DNA from: Prado023 sp963798745
Lineage (GTDB): Bacteria > Actinomycetota > Actinomycetes > S36-B12 > CAIYMF01
DNA length: 64,000 nucleotides
Reading direction: 5' to 3'
Assembly (NCBI GenBank): GCA_963798745.1
Contig: CAWCUF010000003.1
Location: 620,001-684,000 of the forward strand
Shown here: positions 49,644-58,256 of the stretch, one piece after another
How the letters are laid out: each line of letters begins with the position of its first letter
Position numbering within the stretch: position 1 is the stretch's first letter
Translations under genes and position numbers: made by a program
The notes under the pieces: model-generated
Seen by the model: only the letters and a program-made list of their open reading frames with translations
Databases searched by the model: none
Told to the model about the DNA's origin: nothing

Positions 49644-49746
49644 CCCGCGCGCGGGGTGTTCTGATCCGGACCCAGAGGGTGCGAATGCGGCCGCTGGCTG
49701 GCCGGATCCGCCGCTTACCACCACCGCGCTGGTGGCGTTCGCGGTC

Positions 49747-51249
49747 CTACAGCTCGGCGGTCATCGGGCCCATCAACCGGGGCAGCCACGGCTGGGCCTC
49801 CTCGAGCTGGCCAGCGAGGGCGAACAGCTGCTCCTCAGCGCCGAACGCACCGGCGAACTGCACGCCCACGGGCAGGCCGCCGGCTGTCCAGTGCAGCGGG
49901 ACACTCATCGCCGGCTGGCCGGTCATGTTCCACACCTGGGTGTTCGCGGCCTTCTCCAGGGAGTGGGCAGCCAGTTGGGCCAGCACCGCGCGCAGGGCGG
50001 GTCCGACGTTGACCGGCAGTGTGCGCAATGCCCGCAGGGCGACCTTCTCCACGGAGGTGGGCGCGAGCTCGCCGACCCGCACCGGCGGGTGCGGCATGGT
50101 GGCAGACACGTGCACGTCGACCTGGTCGGCGAACAGCGAGCCCAGCCGCCGGGTGGTCTGCGCGATCAGCGCCAGGGCCACCTCGAGGTCGCGCGCGGAC
50201 AGCACCTGGCTGACCTGGCTCAGGAACCAGGTGGGGCCCTCGAAGTCCTCGGCGCGCGGCGCCCGCCCGGTCATCCGCTCCGTGTCGGCGACCTCCATCC
50301 CCACGTACGCGGCGACGATCGTCAGGTAGGCGTGCGCCAGTCCCTCGCGGTCGATCGGCAGGTCCAGCTCGACCACCTCGTGGCCGAGGTCTGCCAGCAG
50401 GTCGGCGCAACGCTCGACAGCTACGGCGCATTCCGGGTCCGTCGTGGCACCGAGCATCGAGGCGGTGGAGAACCCGATCCGCAGACGTCCGGGATCGCGG
50501 CCCACCGCGGCCAGGAACGCACCGTCCGCAGGAGCCGCGTAGGGCGCCCCGGTGTCCGCCCCCTGGCTCGCGTCGAGGAAGGCGGCGCTGTCGCGCACGG
50601 TGCGGCTCACCACGTGCCGGGCGACCAGACCGTTCCACGACTCACCCTCGTCGGGGCCCAGCGGGGTGCGCCCACGTGAGGGCTTGAGCCCGAACAGCCC
50701 ACACGCGGACGCGGGGATCCGGATACTGCCGCCCCCGTCGCCGGCATGGGCGACCGGGACGATCCCTGCGGCCACCGCGGCCGCTGACCCGCCGCTGGAC
50801 CCCCCAGGGGTGTGGTCCGGGTTCCACGGGTTGCGGGCCGGACCGCGCAACTCGGACTCGGTCACGCCGAAGATCCCGAACTCGGGGCAGTTGGTCTTGC
50901 CCAGGAACACCACGCCGGCGTCCCGGTAGCGGGCGAACAGCTCCGAGTCGTGGTTGGGCACGTAACTGGCAAGGGCGCGGCTGGAGAACGTGCACGGCTC
51001 GTCGGCCAGGAATCCGTCCATGTCCTTGACCAGGAAGGGCACCCCACGCATCGGGCCGTCGGGCAGGTCGCTGCCAGCCGCCTGCCGGGCAGCCCCGTCC
51101 ATCCGGTGGACCACGGCGTTGAGCGTGGGGTTCGCCACCTCGATCCGAGCGATCGCGGCCTCCACCAGCTCGGTCGAGCTGACCTGCTCGGTGGCGACCA
51201 GCTCGGCCAGGCCGAGGGCATCGTGGGCGGCGTACTCGTCATGGCGCAT
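49747..51249 (-). CDS. Amidase signature family hydrolase
   Basis: A 500-residue amidase. The Ser-cisSer-Lys triad is visible: Lys in GVPFLVKDMDG (about residue 75), the first Ser in TPGGSSGGSAAAVAAGIVPV, and the nucleophile Ser in GDGGGSIRIPAS. CGLFGLKPSRGRTPLGP and the C-terminal NMTGQPAMSVPLHW with GGLPVGVQFAG complete the family. Members hydrolyse aliphatic, aryl or cyclic amides; it is not next to gatB/gatC, so a tRNA amidotransferase subunit is unlikely. The substrate cannot be told. Confidence 0.92.
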   Translation of the reverse strand: MRHDEYAAHDALGLAELVATEQVSSTELVEAAIARIEVANPTLNAVVHRMDGAARQAAGSDLPDGPMRGVPFLVKDMDGFLADEPCTFSSRALASYVPNHDSELFARYRDAGVVFLGKTNCPEFGIFGVTESELRGPARNPWNPDHTPGGSSGGSAAAVAAGIVPVAHAGDGGGSIRIPASACGLFGLKPSRGRTPLGPDEGESWNGLVARHVVSRTVRDSAAFLDASQGADTGAPYAAPADGAFLAAVGRDPGRLRIGFSTASMLGATTDPECAVAVERCADLLADLGHEVVELDLPIDREGLAHAYLTIVAAYVGMEVADTERMTGRAPRAEDFEGPTWFLSQVSQVLSARDLEVALALIAQTTRRLGSLFADQVDVHVSATMPHPPVRVGELAPTSVEKVALRALRTLPVNVGPALRAVLAQLAAHSLEKAANTQVWNMTGQPAMSVPLHWTAGGLPVGVQFAGAFGAEEQLFALAGQLEEAQPWLPRLMGPMTAEL

Positions 51250-51348
51250 GCCGCCATCATGGTCGCCGGCGGCGCACGGATGCCTGCCATGGGGTCGCGT
51301 GGGTAACCGGGCCGCGGCCTGGCCGGTGCCAACCACCAGAATGGGGCC

Positions 51349-52284
51349 ATGCCCGACGCCCTGTACCTGATTCCCGGCGTGCTCGCCGCGGCGCTGGGCG
51401 GGGACTTCTTCGTCCGCGGGACAGTCGGCGGGGCCACCCGGGCCCGGATCGCGCCCGGAATCGTCGCCGCTACCGTGGCGGCCTTCGCCACGTCCAGTCC
51501 TGAGTTGTCCGTCGCGATCAACTCGGCCACCGCCGGCAGCCCGGAGATCGCATTCGGCGACGTGCTGGGCAGCAACGTGGCCAATGTGGGGTTCGTGCTG
51601 GCCATCGCGATCCTGTTCGGTGGGCTGACCGCCCGGCGCGAGGACATGCGTCGCGATGTACCGGTGGCCCTCGGCGCGCCGGTGGTGGTCTTCGGCCTCG
51701 GGCGTGACGGGATGATCAGCCGCCCGGACTCCGTGATCCTGCTGCTGGTGTTCGCGAGCTGGCTGACCTGGGCGGTGGTCCAGGCCTCCCACGAGCGCCG
51801 CGCCGTGGCCGCGGACCCCGAGGCACGGACCACCGCCCAGGTGCTGCGCGACGGCATCATCGGCCTGGCGCTGCTGATCCTGGCCGGACGGCTCATCGTC
51901 TGGGCGGCCGCCGACTTCGGCCGGCTGCTGGGATGGGACACCTTCACCGTGGGCGCGGTGCTCGTAGCCGTGGCGACTTCAGCGCCCGAGCTGGCCACCG
52001 TGGTGACCGCGCGCATCCGCGGTCACGACGACGTGAGTGTGGGGACGGTGCTGGGCAGCAACATCTTCAACGGGCTGCTCATCATCGGAGTCGCTGCGGC
52101 GATCCACCCGATCATGGTGCCGCGGGCCGAGTCCACGGTCGCGATCGGGTTCGGCCTGCTGACCATCTTCATGCTGTTCCCGGGGAGGTCGGGGCGATTG
52201 CCCGCCTGGCGCGGGGTGCTCCTGCTGGCCACGTTCGCGGCGTACTTGTGGACGGCCGTCGCCGTGCACGCTGGCGCCGGTTGA
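51349..52284 (+). CDS. Calcium/sodium antiporter, CaCA family (YrbG-like)
   Basis: A 311-residue membrane protein with the internal repeat of the family. The first alpha motif is FATSSPELSVAINSATAGSP with GDVLGSNVANVG; the second is VATSAPELATVVTARIRG with GTVLGSNIFNG. About ten membrane segments are present. The inverted duplication and acidic SSPE/SAPE pairs bind the exchanged ions. It should exchange Ca2+ or another cation for Na+ or H+. It is divergent from the amidase across 99 bases. Confidence 0.92.
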   Translation: MPDALYLIPGVLAAALGGDFFVRGTVGGATRARIAPGIVAATVAAFATSSPELSVAINSATAGSPEIAFGDVLGSNVANVGFVLAIAILFGGLTARREDMRRDVPVALGAPVVVFGLGRDGMISRPDSVILLLVFASWLTWAVVQASHERRAVAADPEARTTAQVLRDGIIGLALLILAGRLIVWAAADFGRLLGWDTFTVGAVLVAVATSAPELATVVTARIRGHDDVSVGTVLGSNIFNGLLIIGVAAAIHPIMVPRAESTVAIGFGLLTIFMLFPGRSGRLPAWRGVLLLATFAAYLWTAVAVHAGAG

Positions 52285-52317
52285 GACTCGCACCGAGCAC
52301 CCAGGGGCCTTCGCGGC

Positions 52318-55300
52318 CTACCTCCCGGTGCGGGCGACGATCGCTTCCAGCACCTCGGATTCGGACTCGGTCCGCAACCCGCGCAGGGCGGCATCGCAGG
52401 CCGACGAGGTCCGGCCGGACTGCTCGTGGCGGGTGGCCAGGGCGTGCGCAACATCGGTGATCGCACTGATCATCTCGTTGATGTGCAGGTCCGCCCAGGG
52501 CAGTTCCCGGCTGGCCACCGCGCCGAACGGTCGACCCCGGACCAGCGCGAGCGCGGCGGCCAGGTGGGCGGTGTCGCCCGGATCAGCCAGGCCGACCGCG
52601 GCCAGTCGTTGGAAGTCGGCCCAGTCGGAACCGACCTCCGCACGCAGGCGTAGCCGGTTGTCGGTCTGCGTGAACGGCATCAGGTAGGGCTCGCCGGCCG
52701 CGGTGCGGCCCAACCAGGTACGCGCCCGGGAGATCATCTGCCGGCAGGTCTGCGGGTTCGAGCGGCGCCCGGGCCACAGGGCGCTCTGCAGCTCGCTGGA
52801 GCGGGCGCCCGGGTTCAGCGCGACGAAGGCCGTAGTCTCGGCCAGCCGGCCGAGCCGGGTCGACTCGGCCCGACCGAGCGCGTTCTCGACCAGGATCTCG
52901 CCGAGCAGCAGGACTCTGGGTGCATCGCTCACCACTGGTTCACCGATGTCCGCCGGCTCGGCGCGGTGTGCACTCGGTCCGGTGCGCAGGCGTGGTTCCT
53001 CGCGGGGCGCGAAGCGCGGTTGCTCGTCACGTGCGAGCGCGTCCACCGTTTCGACGCCGAGGTCGGGGCCGACCGTGGCTGCGCGCGTGCGCAGGTCGAT
53101 CACCTCGGGTGCACCCGGCTGGGTCCGGGGATCCGACCGCTCAGGGAGGCCCACTGCCGCGGCACCGGAACCGGCAGCGGCATCCGCCGGCAGATCCGAG
53201 CAGTGCAGGGCCGCCACCAGGTCGTCGGTGGACGTGGCGGACAGTACCTGCGGCGCGAGCTGCTCCCGCTCGGGCAGGAGCAGAGCCGTCGCCGCGGAGT
53301 GCACGACCAGGGTCGCCCCCACGGCGCCGGTCGCGGCCGTGCTGATCAGGGCGCTCCCGGAGTGCGGCGGCACCAGCACCTCGAGACCCTGGTCGGCGAG
53401 CACGACCAGCAGCGGATCGCGCAGTCCGTGGCGGCCGGTGCGCTCCACGGTGGCCCGCACGGCCGCCCCGACCCGGACCGGATCCGAGTCGACCTCCAGC
53501 GCCCCGGGCTCGAGGCCCACGGCGATCCGGGCATCGGCTAGGCACAGGACTCGCTCCGTAGCGCGACTCGCGGGACCGAAGGACAGGTCTGCGGCCAGGC
53601 CGCGCAGCACGTCGGCCATGCCCTCCTGCGGGCCGGTCACCGCCAGGGTCCCGACCGATGCGAGATTGAGCAGGAGGGTCTCGTCGCCGTTGAAGCCGAG
53701 GGTCACCAGGCCCGGGAGCGCCGGCGGCAGATCGAGCTCAGGATCGGGCAGCGCCGCGGGCAGCAGACCCGGATCGAGGGTCCATCGGCACGGATCGATC
53801 GCCCGGAACGGGGCAAGGGGGGCCTCGGCCGACGTCGCGAGGTCCAGCGTGACCGACGTGGGCGTGCTGCGCACGAGTCGCACGTCGGGGACGGGCTGTC
53901 CGGTCTGGCCGGACTCGGCGGCCAGGTGGGTCAAGGACCGCGTCAACAGGTCGAGCGCCGGTTCGTGGAGGGCATCCCGCGCCGCTGCCTCGATCCTCCG
54001 GGCACCGGTCGCTGGTGTCGGCATCGCCTCACCCGGTCGGCGGAAACGCTGGAACTGGCGACGCCGACGCATCAGTTCGGCACCGAACCCGAGCAGGAGC
54101 AGGCCGCCCACCGCGCCACCCGCGGGCAGGGCGAACGATGCAGTCGAGGGCTCGAAGCCGGACTCGTTCGCCGATGCCCCTGTCAGCGTCGTGGCAGCCG
54201 AGACGATCGGGGTCGTCGCCGCCCGGCCGGGGGCGGCCCGGTCGAGCGCGGGGGCGGGGTCAGGAGCCTCGATCGCCGGAGTCTTGCGAGAGGCTTCGAG
54301 CATCGCGTGCGGGGCGTGACTGTCGACGGCCGGCGCCGCTGCCGGTGGGCTGGCCGAGTTCTGCGCGGCAGGAGCGGCGCCGGCGCCGGTCGCGGTATCG
54401 GCCACGCCCCGATCCAGGGGCGCAAGCGGCGCAGCGTCCTCGGCCGGGTCGGAATCCTCCTGTTCGCGGTGCGCGGGTGGGGTTCGGATGGGTCCTCGTC
54501 CCAGCTCGGCGCCCGCCCGGTCGGGTTGCGGATCAGCCGGTGCGTCGCCCCGCTCGAGACTGGGCAGTTCTCCGGCTGACTCCTCCGCCTCAGCGCCCGA
54601 GGCGGGGTCGGTCGGGTCCCTCGGGTCCGTCGGGTCGGTCGGGTCGGTCGGGTCTGTCGGGTCGGTCGGGTCTGTCGGGTCTGTCGGGTCGGTGCGGTCC
54701 GGTGTTGGCTCTGACCCACCGCGCTCAGGCGAGGACTGTTCGCCGGCGGCAGAGGACGTGTGTCCTTCGTCGGGCAGTTCGAGGACCCAGCCGGGCAGGA
54801 TCAGGTCGGGGTCGGCCAGGGCTTGGCCATCGGGCTGCACGTCTCCCTCGTTGAGCGCCACGATCTGCGGGTAGTGCGTCGGGTCACCGAGCTCGTCCGC
54901 GGCGATCTGCCAGAGCGTGTCGCCGCGTGACACCCGATGCCGATCCGGACGCGGGCTATCCGTGCTGGCATCCGCGGGCAGGAGCAGCGCCCAACCCGGG
55001 TACACGCGACCGTCGTCACCCAGGGCGCGACCGTCCGGCTGGGCAACGCCACGGTTGAGGGCCAGGATCTCGACGAACCGCTCCCCCGAGCCCAGGTGCT
55101 GCTCAGCCAGCAGCCAGAGCGTGTCGTGGCGCACGGTGGTCACGGTCGGTCCGGCGTCCGGGGCACTGGGCGACTGCGCGACGCCTGCCGCCTGCTCGGC
55201 CGGGTCGGTGCGGTCGGCCAACGCGACGGACCCGGTCGGACGCTCGGCGCCCGGGTTGACGAATCCCGCAGCCAGCACCGACGCACTCACCGCACTGCTC

Positions 55301-55728
55301 AGCGCGGGCACCGGCCCGGACGCGCCGACCGCGGACGCCGGCGTGCCGGCACCGGCGCTCGAGGTGACGGCGAGCAGGACCCCGGCCACCAGACCCGCAG
55401 CCCACCGTTGGGGCAGCGCCAACCCGGGCAGGCTCGGCGTCGGCACCCGCCGCACGACGCCGGCCACCTCGAGGCCGACGCTGAGGACCATCACCCCCCA
55501 GGCGGCCCACGCCACGCCCAGCAGGAGCACCAGCAGGGCGCGGCCGTCGTCGACGCGGACCCAGGCGCGGGGCGCCAGGGCCCCAGGATCGACGGGCAGG
55601 GCAGCTCCGAGCCGGGTGAGCAGGAGCGGCACGCCCACGACGAGCAGTGCGAGCACGACGAATGCGCCGACCCCGCGGACACCACGCGCTGTGGCGGTGC
55701 CCGCCGATCGATCGAGGCGATGAGTCAT
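52318..55728 (-). CDS. Multi-pass LysM-BTAD protein of the Tad locus
   Basis: A 1136-residue protein. Membrane segments lie at about 21-40, 64-90 and 108-124; a LysM at ~196-250 (TVRHDTLWLLAEQHLG) and a second at ~264-318 (RVSRGDTLWQIAADELG); an Asp-Pro-Thr repeat at ~344-375; a long Pro/Ala linker; another membrane segment at ~531-552 (SFALPAGGAVGGLLLLGFGA); then a large domain ending in a winged-helix/BTAD-like region at about 920-1130 (RVLLLGEILVENALGRAEST; SSELQSALWPGRRSNPQTCR). LysM modules bind peptidoglycan-type glycans; BTAD domains occur in SARP-type regulators. It is the last gene of the pilus operon, overlapping TadG by ATGA. Confidence 0.85.
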   Translation of the reverse strand: MTHRLDRSAGTATARGVRGVGAFVVLALLVVGVPLLLTRLGAALPVDPGALAPRAWVRVDDGRALLVLLLGVAWAAWGVMVLSVGLEVAGVVRRVPTPSLPGLALPQRWAAGLVAGVLLAVTSSAGAGTPASAVGASGPVPALSSAVSASVLAAGFVNPGAERPTGSVALADRTDPAEQAAGVAQSPSAPDAGPTVTTVRHDTLWLLAEQHLGSGERFVEILALNRGVAQPDGRALGDDGRVYPGWALLLPADASTDSPRPDRHRVSRGDTLWQIAADELGDPTHYPQIVALNEGDVQPDGQALADPDLILPGWVLELPDEGHTSSAAGEQSSPERGGSEPTPDRTDPTDPTDPTDPTDPTDPTDPTDPRDPTDPASGAEAEESAGELPSLERGDAPADPQPDRAGAELGRGPIRTPPAHREQEDSDPAEDAAPLAPLDRGVADTATGAGAAPAAQNSASPPAAAPAVDSHAPHAMLEASRKTPAIEAPDPAPALDRAAPGRAATTPIVSAATTLTGASANESGFEPSTASFALPAGGAVGGLLLLGFGAELMRRRRQFQRFRRPGEAMPTPATGARRIEAAARDALHEPALDLLTRSLTHLAAESGQTGQPVPDVRLVRSTPTSVTLDLATSAEAPLAPFRAIDPCRWTLDPGLLPAALPDPELDLPPALPGLVTLGFNGDETLLLNLASVGTLAVTGPQEGMADVLRGLAADLSFGPASRATERVLCLADARIAVGLEPGALEVDSDPVRVGAAVRATVERTGRHGLRDPLLVVLADQGLEVLVPPHSGSALISTAATGAVGATLVVHSAATALLLPEREQLAPQVLSATSTDDLVAALHCSDLPADAAAGSGAAAVGLPERSDPRTQPGAPEVIDLRTRAATVGPDLGVETVDALARDEQPRFAPREEPRLRTGPSAHRAEPADIGEPVVSDAPRVLLLGEILVENALGRAESTRLGRLAETTAFVALNPGARSSELQSALWPGRRSNPQTCRQMISRARTWLGRTAAGEPYLMPFTQTDNRLRLRAEVGSDWADFQRLAAVGLADPGDTAHLAAALALVRGRPFGAVASRELPWADLHINEMISAITDVAHALATRHEQSGRTSSACDAALRGLRTESESEVLEAIVARTGR
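54605..54694. repeat. 9-bp tandem repeat (VNTR) encoding Asp-Pro-Thr units
   Basis: Ten consecutive 9-base units of GGGTCGGTC, with variants GGGTCTGTC, GGGTCCGTC and GGGTCCCTC, lie in frame within the LysM-BTAD gene. They encode a run of Thr-Asp-Pro triplets between the LysM domains and the linker. Copy number could change without breaking the frame. Confidence 0.9.
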
Positions 55729-56174
55729 CGGTGTTCTCCTGTCCGTGCGTGGATGAGTGCTACGTCAGCGCTGCCGCGGACGGTGAACTCCGGGACGCCG
55801 ATCAGGCCGAGGAACACCGTCGGTACCGTGGCCGTGGTCCTGACGGTGATGCTGGCGCCGCCGTCCGAGACTCGTGCGGAGCCCTGCGCGTCAGCGGCCC
55901 GCAGATAGGCATCGGCCGCGGCCAGGGCAGCACGGCGGTCGACACTGACCTCACCAGCGCGCACGCCACCGACGTCCACCGCCTGCGCCGCGGCCCGCGC
56001 GGCCTGCGCGGCCAGTCGGTCGGCGCGCTGCACGGCACGCACCTTCGCGCCGCCGTCGACGACCAGGCCCGCCAGCGTCAGCAGGCCCAGGACCGTGATC
56101 GCGACGAACAGCGTGACGGCGCCGCGGTCGTCCCCGGCGGGGCGGGCAGCGCGGGCCGCGAATCGGCTGCTCAT
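55725..56174 (-). CDS. TadG-like pilus assembly protein
   Basis: A 149-residue protein. A single N-terminal membrane segment follows GAVTLFVAITVLGLLTLAGL, beginning with the usual DDRGAVT turn, then VVDGGAKVRAVQRADRLAAQ and AARAAAQA, the family helix of Flp pilus-assembly TadE/G-like proteins. The C-terminal extracytoplasmic part (VRTTATVPTVFLGLIGVPEF) is also typical. ATG at 56174 overlaps the upstream stop (ATGA). It is probably a pseudopilin-like accessory subunit. Confidence 0.85.
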   Translation of the reverse strand: MSSRFAARAARPAGDDRGAVTLFVAITVLGLLTLAGLVVDGGAKVRAVQRADRLAAQAARAAAQAVDVGGVRAGEVSVDRRAALAAADAYLRAADAQGSARVSDGGASITVRTTATVPTVFLGLIGVPEFTVRGSADVALIHARTGEHR

Positions 56175-56668
56175 GACCGACCCCGGAACGTGTCGATCGG
56201 GCTGGTCATCTGCGCCGTCATCGTCCGGGCTCCTGGCATCCCGGGGACGGCCACGTCGGCGATCGGAACGGTGCACCGAACCGTGACGGTCACACTGGCC
56301 GGGGAGCCCAGGGCGACAGCGAAACCAGCGGTGTCCAGGTCACTGGTCAGCGGCTCGCAGGTGATCCCCTGCCCGCGCAGGGCTTCGTCGGCCGCCCGCT
56401 CGGCGCTGGCCTGCGCCGAACGAGCGTCCCGGGCCAGTGACGCGGCCCGGGACGCCGAGGAGGCTGCCTGCTCGACCGCACTTCCCGCGGCGGTGATCCG
56501 GCCCGCGACGATCACCAGCCCGAGCAGGGTCAGCAGCACCGGAGCGAGGATGGCCAACTCGATGGTGGCCGAACCACGTTCGCCGGGCTTGCTCGCGCCA
56601 GCCGCGCGACGCCGACGATCTGCTCGAACGTCGTTGCCCTGCCCACGCCGGCTCGGTCGGCTGCTCAT
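56171..56668 (-). CDS. TadE-like pilus protein
   Basis: A 165-residue protein. A basic N-terminus (RRGQGNDVRADRRRRA) precedes the TadE signature GERGSATIELAILAPVLLTL followed by LGLVIVAGRI, then a long helix SAVEQAASSASRAASLARDA. A Cys pair (GITCEP; VTVRCTVP) in the extracytoplasmic part may form a disulfide. GSATIEL resembles a class III processing site (cleavage before the Glu-containing hydrophobic stretch). It overlaps both neighbours by ATGA. Confidence 0.87.
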   Translation of the reverse strand: MSSRPSRRGQGNDVRADRRRRAAGASKPGERGSATIELAILAPVLLTLLGLVIVAGRITAAGSAVEQAASSASRAASLARDARSAQASAERAADEALRGQGITCEPLTSDLDTAGFAVALGSPASVTVTVRCTVPIADVAVPGMPGARTMTAQMTSPIDTFRGRS

Positions 56669-57042
56669 CTCGTGGTGTACCTCTCGATCGGGCCCTCGGC
56701 ACGCTGCCGGACGGGCAGGCCAGGCAGGCCGGGCAGGACGCTCAGTGCTCGACCGGTGACCTCGATGCGCAGCGAGGTGGGGCTCGCTGTGGCGCTCACC
56801 TGCGAGCCGCGCAACGAGTCCCCGGCCGTGGCGTCGAGGAACTCCTGTGCGCGCTGCTGACCGGCCTGCGCGGGTGCGCCGAACGCGCTGCCCGCCGACA
56901 CCCCCTCCTGGGCGGCGCCGAGGGCGAGGCTGCGCGCGTAGGACCACAGGCCGACCTCGATGATCGTGAAGATCACCAGCAACAGGACCGGAGCCAGGAT
57001 CGCCACCTCCAGGGTGGCGGACCCGCGCTCGGGCGCGCGCAT
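56665..57042 (-). CDS. TadE-like pilus protein
   Basis: A 125-residue protein. It begins almost directly with the TadE signature RGSATLEVAILAPVLLLVIF with TIIEVGLWSY, followed by helix ARSLALGAAQEGVSAGSAFG. SLRIEVTGRALSVLPGLPGL and a short positively charged tail close the protein. It is a likely minor pseudopilin. The ATG sits inside the stop of the upstream pilin-like gene (TGATG). Confidence 0.88.
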   Translation of the reverse strand: MRAPERGSATLEVAILAPVLLLVIFTIIEVGLWSYARSLALGAAQEGVSAGSAFGAPAQAGQQRAQEFLDATAGDSLRGSQVSATASPTSLRIEVTGRALSVLPGLPGLPVRQRAEGPIERYTTR

Positions 57043-57245
57043 CAGTTGATCTGGTCGGTCCGGGACTTCACGGCCACCGTCAGCGTGCCCACCAGCAGGG
57101 TCGCGACGGTGATCAGGCCGAGGATCAGGATGACCAGCTCCAGGGTGCTCGCGCCGGTCTCGGTCCCCCGATCCGACCAGCCGGTCCGGACCCGACCGGT
57201 CAGGGCTGACAGGACGGTCAGGGTGGTGCTCAGCAGTGCGTCCAT
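57042..57245 (-). CDS. Flp-type pilin candidate
   Basis: A 67-residue protein. A ~32-residue polar leader ends ETGASTLE, followed by the hydrophobic helix LVILILGLITVATLLVGTLT and a short polar end (VAVKSRTDQIN). Size, single hydrophobic helix and position in the operon fit an Flp/TadE-like pilin, with processing probably near GAST-LE. GAGGAGAA precedes the ATG. It is the smallest and most promising major-subunit candidate of the locus. Confidence 0.75.
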   Translation of the reverse strand: MDALLSTTLTVLSALTGRVRTGWSDRGTETGASTLELVILILGLITVATLLVGTLTVAVKSRTDQIN

Positions 57246-57289
57246 CGTGGTTCTCCTCGTGGTGTGTGTGCGTGGATCTCAGACATGCG

Positions 57290-57369
57290 GTCGTGCGGTG
57301 TTGCAGTCGTGCGGTGTTGCGGTCGTGCGGTGTTGCGGTCGTGCGGTGTTGCAGTCGTGCGGTGGTGCC
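57290..57369. repeat. 16-bp tandem repeat between tadC and the pilin gene
   Basis: Five head-to-tail copies of GTCGTGCGGTGTTGCR. Units 1-4 differ only at the last base; unit 5 has one internal change (GGTGTTG to GGTGGTG). The array fills most of the 129-base gap between the tadC stop (57375) and the pilin start (57245), the only real gap in the operon's second half. Confidence 0.92.
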
Positions 57370-57374
57370 GGGAA

Positions 57375-58256
57375 TCAGCCGAACAGGATCCGCCAGAAGG
57401 CGGGGAAGCCGAGCAGGACCATGAAGGCCACGCCCAGCAGCGCGACCGGGATCGACATGCGCTCGCTGGCCTCGTTGGCCGCGGTGACCTCGGCCTGAAG
57501 CAACCAGGTCCGCAGCGAGGCAGCCCGGGCGCGCAGCGTCGGCAGGACTGCCGCGCCGTCCTCACCGGACAGGCGCATGATGTCGGCGACATCGCCGAGC
57601 TCAGGCACCCGCAGCTCGACGGCCAGGTCCGAGAGCTGCTGCCACGGGGTGCGGCCCTCCAGCCTCGCCCGCAGCAGGGCGTCGCGGATGTGGCCGAAGC
57701 CGGGCCCGGTGCCGATCGCGGCAGCGCGTTCGAGTGCCTCGACAGCACCCGCGTCGGACGCTCGCTCGAGGGCGACCAGCTCCAGGTAGACGCACACGGT
57801 GCGGCGCATCTGCACCCGGGCCAGGGCCGCCCGCCGACGCAGCTCGAGCTCCGGCAGGAACGACATCGCCAGCGCCAGGCCCAGCGAGGCAGCCAGTGGG
57901 AGGACGACCGGCAGCGCGAGACCGGAGATCGCCAGGATCGAGCTGATCAGCACGGGGAAGATCAGGCCGACGGCGCCATAGCCGATCTTCGTCAGGGCCA
58001 TCCGGGTCGCCGTCGTCCCCGTGATCGCCAGGTCCGCACGGTGGCGGTCCAGGTGCAGGGACTCGGCGAGCCAGGCTGCGGCTCGACCCAACGAAGCTGA
58101 GCCCATCGTCGAGCCGGCGTCGATGACCGGCGCCGGGGCCGAACCGGTCAGCCGGGCCACGCCCGCCGCCAGGTCGGGGGCGGGGCGGGCCAGGCCGGCC
58201 ACGACCAGCGTCAGCCCGAGCCCGAGCAGCGCGCCGACGAGCATCACGAGGGTCAT
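57375..58256 (-). CDS. tadC: TadC-like type II secretion F-domain protein
   Basis: A 293-residue membrane protein. The N-terminal membrane segment is LVMLVGALLGLGLTLVVAGL; two central segments (YGAVGLIFPVLISSILAISG; LALPVVLPLAASLGLALAM) precede the cytosolic F-domain: YLELVALERASDAGAVEALE, GFGHIRDALLRARLEGRTPW, ELGDVADIMRLSGEDGAAVL. The last segment is IPVALLGVAFMVLLGFPAFW. The start overlaps the tadB stop (ATGA). With TadB it forms the inner-membrane platform of the pilus machine. Confidence 0.9.
   Translation of the reverse strand: MTLVMLVGALLGLGLTLVVAGLARPAPDLAAGVARLTGSAPAPVIDAGSTMGSASLGRAAAWLAESLHLDRHRADLAITGTTATRMALTKIGYGAVGLIFPVLISSILAISGLALPVVLPLAASLGLALAMSFLPELELRRRAALARVQMRRTVCVYLELVALERASDAGAVEALERAAAIGTGPGFGHIRDALLRARLEGRTPWQQLSDLAVELRVPELGDVADIMRLSGEDGAAVLPTLRARAASLRTWLLQAEVTAANEASERMSIPVALLGVAFMVLLGFPAFWRILFG

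Noticed and set aside
49728..49745. CCACCA/TGGTGG hairpin at the amidase stop as a terminator
   Set aside because: The stem is only six pairs and overlaps the end of the gene; such short dyads are expected by chance in this GC-rich sequence.
57290..57369. Considered as part of the pilin or tadC coding sequence
   Set aside because: The 16-base period is not a multiple of three, and both neighbouring genes end or start outside it with good signals.
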